From Actinomycetes bacterium (GTDB taxonomy: Bacteria; Actinomycetota; Thermoleophilia; BMS3ABIN01), in the NCBI GenBank assembly GCA_021787775.1, contig JAJYLK010000030.1, positions 1 to 8,856 of the forward strand: a stretch of 8,856 nt of DNA, given 5' to 3'. Both the position numbers and the translations under genes were made by a program. Within the stretch, counting starts at the first letter, position 1; every line of letters begins with the position of its first letter. Below the pieces are notes generated by a model, which was not told the DNA's origin, searched no databases, and was given only the letters and a program-made list of their open reading frames with translations. Shown piece after piece: positions 5,225 to 8,856 of the stretch.

Positions 5225-6277
5225 ATGAACGACGACCTGAAAGAACAGCTTAAGGCGCACGCGGGCCTGGCCGCGCTCTACGAGCAGGCTATGGCGCAGA
5301 TCGGGCAGGCCGGGACCACGGCGGCGCTGGAAGAGGCGCGCGTCCGCCACCTGGGCCGCAAGAGCGGCCTGTCGCAGCTGCTGCGGAGCATCCCCGAGCT
5401 GCCGGCGGAGGAACGCCCCATTGTTGGCAAATACGGTAACCGGGCGCGGACGGCGCTGGAGCAGGCGCTGGCGGCCCGCAAGCACGAGCTGGAAACCGGT
5501 GAGCTTTCCCGGCGGCTGGCAGCCGAGCAGGTCGACATCACGCTTCCCGGCGAACCCTTCCCCCGCGGCCATCTGCACCTGATCACGCAGACCCAGTGGG
5601 AGATCGAGGATTTTTTCGCCGGCCTCGGTTACCGCATCGCCGAAGGTCCCGAGGTCGAGACCGGCTATTATAATTTCACGGCGCTGAACACGCCCGAGGG
5701 GCATCCGGCCCGCTCGCTGCACGACACCTTCTTCATCGAGGACAAGCCGGATGTCCTGCTGCGCACGCATACTTCCCCGGTGCAGATCCGGGTGATGGAG
5801 AAAGAAGATCCGCCGGTCTACGTCATCATTCCCGGCCGGGTCTACCGCCGCGACTCCGACGCTACGCACACACCGATGTTCCACCAGGTGGAGGGGCTGG
5901 CGGTGGACGAGCACATCACCATGGCCGACCTGAAGGGGACGCTCGAGGCCTTCGCCAAGCACATGTTCGGCGCCGGGCGGGAGATCCGCCTGCGGCCGCA
6001 TTACTTCCCCTTCACGGAGCCCAGCGTCGAGGTGGACGTCTCCTGCATGATCTGCGGCGGCGCCGGCTGCCGCTCGTGCAAGCACAGCGGCTGGCTGGAG
6101 ATCCTGGGTGCCGGCATGGTCGATCCCAACGTCTTTGGCTTCGTTGACTATGAGCCCGACGAGGTCAGCGGGTTCGCCTTCGGCATGGGCGTGGAGCGCA
6201 TCGCCATGCTCAAGCACGGCATCACTGATCTGCGGATGTTCTATGATAACGACATGAGATTTATCAACCAGTTTTGA
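5225..6277 (+). CDS. pheS: Phenylalanyl-tRNA synthetase alpha subunit
   Basis: The catalytic subunit of the alpha2-beta2 enzyme that charges tRNA-Phe with phenylalanine using ATP. From ATG 5225 it is 350 residues, normal for bacteria. The N-terminal tRNA-binding coiled-coil arm spans about residues 1-90, with the typical VRHLGRKSGLSQLL. The class II core shows motif 2 RVYRRDSDATHTPMFHQVEGL (from 205) and motif 3 GFAFGMGVERIAML (from 316). A Cys cluster CxxC-x4-CxxC (274, 277, 282, 285) before GWLEILGAGMVDPNVF is the zinc-knuckle-like element often seen in bacterial PheS. The ATG has no clear Shine-Dalgarno and lies 14 bases after the methyltransferase stop, so coupling is likely. A GTG at 5204 would overlap the upstream gene and adds seven non-family residues. 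The beta subunit follows. Confidence 0.97.
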   Translation: MNDDLKEQLKAHAGLAALYEQAMAQIGQAGTTAALEEARVRHLGRKSGLSQLLRSIPELPAEERPIVGKYGNRARTALEQALAARKHELETGELSRRLAAEQVDITLPGEPFPRGHLHLITQTQWEIEDFFAGLGYRIAEGPEVETGYYNFTALNTPEGHPARSLHDTFFIEDKPDVLLRTHTSPVQIRVMEKEDPPVYVIIPGRVYRRDSDATHTPMFHQVEGLAVDEHITMADLKGTLEAFAKHMFGAGREIRLRPHYFPFTEPSVEVDVSCMICGGAGCRSCKHSGWLEILGAGMVDPNVFGFVDYEPDEVSGFAFGMGVERIAMLKHGITDLRMFYDNDMRFINQF

Positions 6278-6341
6278 TGAGCCGACTGAAAGATTCATTG
6301 TCAACCAGCGCCGCGATTTCGCCGGCTGGGGAGATCGGCAG

Positions 6342-8768
6342 ATGAAAGTTCCCGTATCCTGGCTGAAAGAATTTGTCGACACCGGCCTCAGCGCCGAGAA
6401 GCTGGCCGGGCGGCTGGCGCTGACCGGCACCGAGGTGGAGCGTATCAGCCACGCCGGCCTGCCTGCTGCAGATGGCAATCTCGACCGTTTCGTCATCGGC
6501 CAGGTGAAATCGCGCGTCCCTCATCCGGACGCCGACAGGCTGAGCCTGTGTGAAGTAGACCTGGGCGGCGGCCGCAGCGAGCAGATCGTCTGCGGCGCGA
6601 AGAATTTCCAGGCCGGCGACAAGACGGCCGTCTGCCTGCCGGGCGGCATGCTGCCTGGCCGTCCGGAGCCGCTCCGGGCCGCAAAGATTCGCGGCGTGGA
6701 ATCGCACGGGATGATGTGTTCCGAGGCCGAGCTCGGACTGTCCGGCGAATCTGCCGGAATCATGATCCTGCCGGAAGACGCGCCCGTGGGCGAGCGGCTG
6801 GTCGACCACTTGCCGCTGAGCGATGATGTGCTGGAACTCGAGATCACGCCCAACCGGCCGGATTGCCTGTCGATGTACGGCGTCGCGCGCGAAGTCGCGG
6901 CCGTGACCGGCGCGCCGCTGGCGCCCGAGCCGGCAGCGGACGCCGAGCCCCGCGGTGACGATACCATCGGCGAACTGGTGAGCGTGAGCGTCGCAGACGA
7001 GCAGCTGTGCCCGCGTTACGGCGCCCGGCTGATCGTGGGGGTCAGCGTCGCCGAATCGCCCGCCTGGCTGAAGGCGCGCATCACCGCCGCCGGCATGCGG
7101 CCGGTGAACAATGTAGTTGATATCACCAATTATGTGATGTGGACGCTGGGCGAGCCGATGCATGCTTTCGACCTGGCCAGGATCGCCGGCCGGCAGCTAA
7201 CCGTCAGGCGCGCCGCCAGGGGGGAGAAAATTGTCACGATCGACGGCAGCGAGCGCCGCCTGACGCCGGATATGCTCGTGGTCGCCGACGCGGAGCAGCC
7301 GATCGCCATCGCCGGCATCATGGGCGGTGAGGCCAGCGAGGTCTCCGCCGCTACAACCGACATCCTGCTGGAAGCCGCCAATTTCAACGGTCGCAGCGTG
7401 CTGGAGACATCCGTGGCGCTGGGGCTGCGCAGCGAATCGAGCACCAGGTTCGAGAAAGGTCTGGATCAGGAACTGGTGCCGAAAGCGCTGGCGATGGCCG
7501 CGCGGCTGATGGTGGAGATAGCCGGCGGCCGGCTTGTCCCGGGGGAAATCGACATCCAGGCGCGGCCGTTCATGCCGGCCGCGGTGCGGCTAAGGCCCGG
7601 GCGGGTAGAAGCGCTGCTGGGGATCAGGGTGCCGGACGAGGAGATCAGGGCCATCCTCACCCGTCTCGGTTTCTCCGTCCAGGAAAAGGAGGGCGACCTG
7701 CTGGTCTTCGTCCCCAGTTTTCGCGCCGACGTAGAGCGCGAAATCGATGTGATCGAAGAGATCGCCCGCGTGTTCGGGCTGGGGCTGATACCGCCGACGC
7801 TGCCCAGTGACATGCGCGTGCTCGGCGGGCTTTCGTCCGAACAGAAGGCCCGGCGCGGCATGGCGCGGGCACTGGTCGAGCGGGGGTTGACCGAAGTGAT
7901 CAGTTATAGTTTCATCGCGCCGGATTTCGGCGACCGGCTGCGGCTGGATGCGGATGACGGCCGCCGCGAGGCGGTGGCGCTGGCCAATCCGCTTTCGGTG
8001 GAGCAGTCGGTGATGCGGACCATGATGCTGCCCAGCCTGCTGACGACGCTGGCGGTCAACCTGTCGCTGCAAAACCAGGATGTCAACATTTTCGAACTGG
8101 GCCGGATCTACCGTCCGGCCGCCGGAGAGAAGCTCTGTGACGAGCGGCGGGTGGTCGGCGGCTGCCTGAGCGGTTCGCTCAGGGGACACTCGTGGATGAC
8201 CGGCGGCGGCGCCGGCGGTTTCTTCACCGGCAAGGGGATGGTGGAGGCGATTTTTGCCTCCGTTGCCGGCGATTTCACCGTCGAGCGGGCCGGCGAGCCC
8301 TTCCTTCATCCGGGAAAGTCAGCCGCGATCGTCGCCGGCGGCCGCTATGCGGGATATGTCGGCGAAGTGCATCCACTGGTGCTGGAGGCGTTTGACATCG
8401 ACACGCCGGTGGTCGCGTTCGAGATCCTCGAGGAGGAACTGCTGGCCTGCGCCGCCGGCATCATCGTCTTCGAAGACCTGATCACTTATCCGGCTTCCTT
8501 CCAGGACCTCGCCGTCGTCGTCGAGGTCGACCGGCCCGCGGAAGAGATCATCGGCGTGATCAGTGACGCGGGCGCGCCGCTGCTTAAGCGCGTCCGGGTT
8601 TTTGACATCTTCACCGGCGAGCAGATCGGCGCCGGCAAGAAGAGCGTCGCCTTCAGCCTCGAGTTCCGCTCGCCCGAGCGGACGCTGACCGATGAGGACG
8701 TCGCCGCCGCGCGCGCCTCGATCGTGACGGCGCTGGCAGAAAAGCTCGGCGCCAGCCTGCGCGCCTGA
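6342..8768 (+). CDS. pheT: Phenylalanyl-tRNA synthetase beta subunit
   Basis: The editing and tRNA-binding subunit that partners PheS and hydrolyses mischarged Tyr-tRNA-Phe. At 808 residues it has the full bacterial length. Domains in order: N-terminal KVPVSWLKEFVD; tRNA-binding OB fold (about 50-150, IGQVKSRVPHPDADRLSLCEV); B3/B4 editing domain (about 224-400, with VNNVVDITNYVMWTLGEPMHAFD and SESSTRFEKGLD); B5 (about 412-480); synthetase-like core without catalysis (about 495-690, with NIFELGRIYRP near 585); and the C-terminal ferredoxin-like anticodon-binding domain (about 710-808). ATG 6342 follows GGGGAG (6328-6333) by eight bases. It starts 64 bases after pheS, with no terminator seen between. 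No lost key region was noticed. Confidence 0.98.
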   Translation: MKVPVSWLKEFVDTGLSAEKLAGRLALTGTEVERISHAGLPAADGNLDRFVIGQVKSRVPHPDADRLSLCEVDLGGGRSEQIVCGAKNFQAGDKTAVCLPGGMLPGRPEPLRAAKIRGVESHGMMCSEAELGLSGESAGIMILPEDAPVGERLVDHLPLSDDVLELEITPNRPDCLSMYGVAREVAAVTGAPLAPEPAADAEPRGDDTIGELVSVSVADEQLCPRYGARLIVGVSVAESPAWLKARITAAGMRPVNNVVDITNYVMWTLGEPMHAFDLARIAGRQLTVRRAARGEKIVTIDGSERRLTPDMLVVADAEQPIAIAGIMGGEASEVSAATTDILLEAANFNGRSVLETSVALGLRSESSTRFEKGLDQELVPKALAMAARLMVEIAGGRLVPGEIDIQARPFMPAAVRLRPGRVEALLGIRVPDEEIRAILTRLGFSVQEKEGDLLVFVPSFRADVEREIDVIEEIARVFGLGLIPPTLPSDMRVLGGLSSEQKARRGMARALVERGLTEVISYSFIAPDFGDRLRLDADDGRREAVALANPLSVEQSVMRTMMLPSLLTTLAVNLSLQNQDVNIFELGRIYRPAAGEKLCDERRVVGGCLSGSLRGHSWMTGGGAGGFFTGKGMVEAIFASVAGDFTVERAGEPFLHPGKSAAIVAGGRYAGYVGEVHPLVLEAFDIDTPVVAFEILEEELLACAAGIIVFEDLITYPASFQDLAVVVEVDRPAEEIIGVISDAGAPLLKRVRVFDIFTGEQIGAGKKSVAFSLEFRSPERTLTDEDVAAARASIVTALAEKLGASLRA

Positions 8769-8783
8769 GCCGGATCGCCCGGC
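8769..8783 (+). terminator. Weak hairpin directly after pheT
   Basis: GCCGG (8769-8773) pairs with CCGGC (8779-8783) around the loop ATCGC, beginning at the base after the pheT stop. The T-rich stretch (TTATTTT, about 8790-8796) starts several bases too late for a good intrinsic terminator. Termination may be partial or absent. Confidence 0.3.
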
Positions 8784-8818
8784 CTGTCATTATTTTCCGC
8801 GCCGAAGCCTCTGGATGG

Positions 8819-8836
8819 TGCGAATTATTATGCAAC
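8819..8836 (+). promoter_or_regulatory. Candidate ARG box (ArgR operator) overlapping a -10-like hexamer
   Basis: The core CGAAT-TATT-ATGCA (8821-8834) matches the ArgR consensus TGAAT-WWWW-ATTCA at 8 of 10 half-site bases, with an all A/T centre. TATTAT at 8826-8831 matches the -10 consensus at 5 of 6, although no good -35 is seen. A further TGAAT half-site lies at 8843-8847, two helical turns downstream. In Actinobacteria argC commonly follows pheT and is ArgR-repressed, so this probably controls the gene just beyond the window. Confidence 0.5.
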
Positions 8837-8856
8837 TCCTGGTGAATTCCCTGTTG

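Noticed and set aside
5207..6496. 429-codon open frame on the minus strand over pheS
   Set aside because: It is antisense to a certain gene, has no recognisable domain, and is the usual result of GC-rich third positions in the coding strand.
6264..7163. 299-codon open frame on the minus strand over pheT
   Set aside because: Composition is rich in His, Arg, Gly and Ala with no domain, and it mirrors pheT codons; a shadow frame.
8165..8183. Perfect 8-bp hairpin CCTGAGCG/CGCTCAGG inside pheT
   Set aside because: It lies within conserved-length coding sequence with no T-tract; GC-rich coding DNA often gives such stems by chance.
7590..8309. 239-codon open frame on the minus strand over pheT
   Set aside because: Same reasoning: antisense shadow of a conserved coding region.
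8830..8856. ATG at 8830 as the start of the next gene
   Set aside because: It lies within the candidate operator, has only a distant weak GGATGG upstream, and the window ends after nine codons, so it cannot be judged.
1..8856. CRISPR array, insertion sequence, tRNA or rRNA gene
   Set aside because: No regular spaced repeats, transposase-like frames, terminal inverted repeats, tRNA signatures or rRNA-like sequence were seen.

Overview
The window is about 63% GC by eye and almost every gene reads on the plus strand. The gene order infC-rpmI-rplT-RNA methyltransferase-pheS-pheT, followed by a candidate arginine operator, matches the arrangement known from Actinobacteria, where argC commonly follows pheT. 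TTG and GTG starts, strong GGAGG ribosome binding sites and a Gram-positive-style lipoprotein fit a high-GC Gram-positive lineage, possibly a deep-branching one. This placement is an inference from gene order and composition, not a proven identification.

Layout: (1) 2-1588, the 3' part of a glutamine-dependent NAD+ synthetase gene (nadE), cut by the window edge. (2) 1644-2546, a lipoprotein with a class I glutamine-amidotransferase-like (BPL_N type) domain, read from a TTG start. (3) 2547-3076, a 530-base non-coding stretch. Its first part holds only hairpins of unknown role. Its second part has a very good sigma-70 type promoter (2764-2792) and a long, heavily structured infC 5' leader with an internal intrinsic terminator (2935-2960). 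(4) 3077-8768, a tightly packed translation operon: initiation factor IF3, ribosomal proteins L35 and L20, a SpoU/TrmH-family RNA 2'-O-methyltransferase, and both subunits of phenylalanyl-tRNA synthetase. (5) 8769-8856, an intergenic tail with a candidate ARG box overlapping a -10-like hexamer, probably the operator of the next gene (argC expected) beyond the window.

The operon joins initiation (IF3), large-subunit assembly (L35, L20, rRNA or tRNA 2'-O-methylation) and tRNA-Phe charging under what looks like one promoter. In E. coli and B. subtilis, L20 autoregulates the homologous genes through leader RNA. Here the leader shows a candidate transcription attenuator: an 11-bp long-range complement (2810-2820 with 2936-2946) would destroy the terminator, and its core (ACCC) is the apical loop of the first leader hairpin. 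A second structured element in front of rpmI can mask the rpmI ribosome binding site.

No unknown multi-gene system was found. The genes are mostly housekeeping. The most interesting material is RNA-level regulation in the infC leader and the infC-rpmI gap, plus the lipoprotein with an apparently intact Cys-His-Glu triad.
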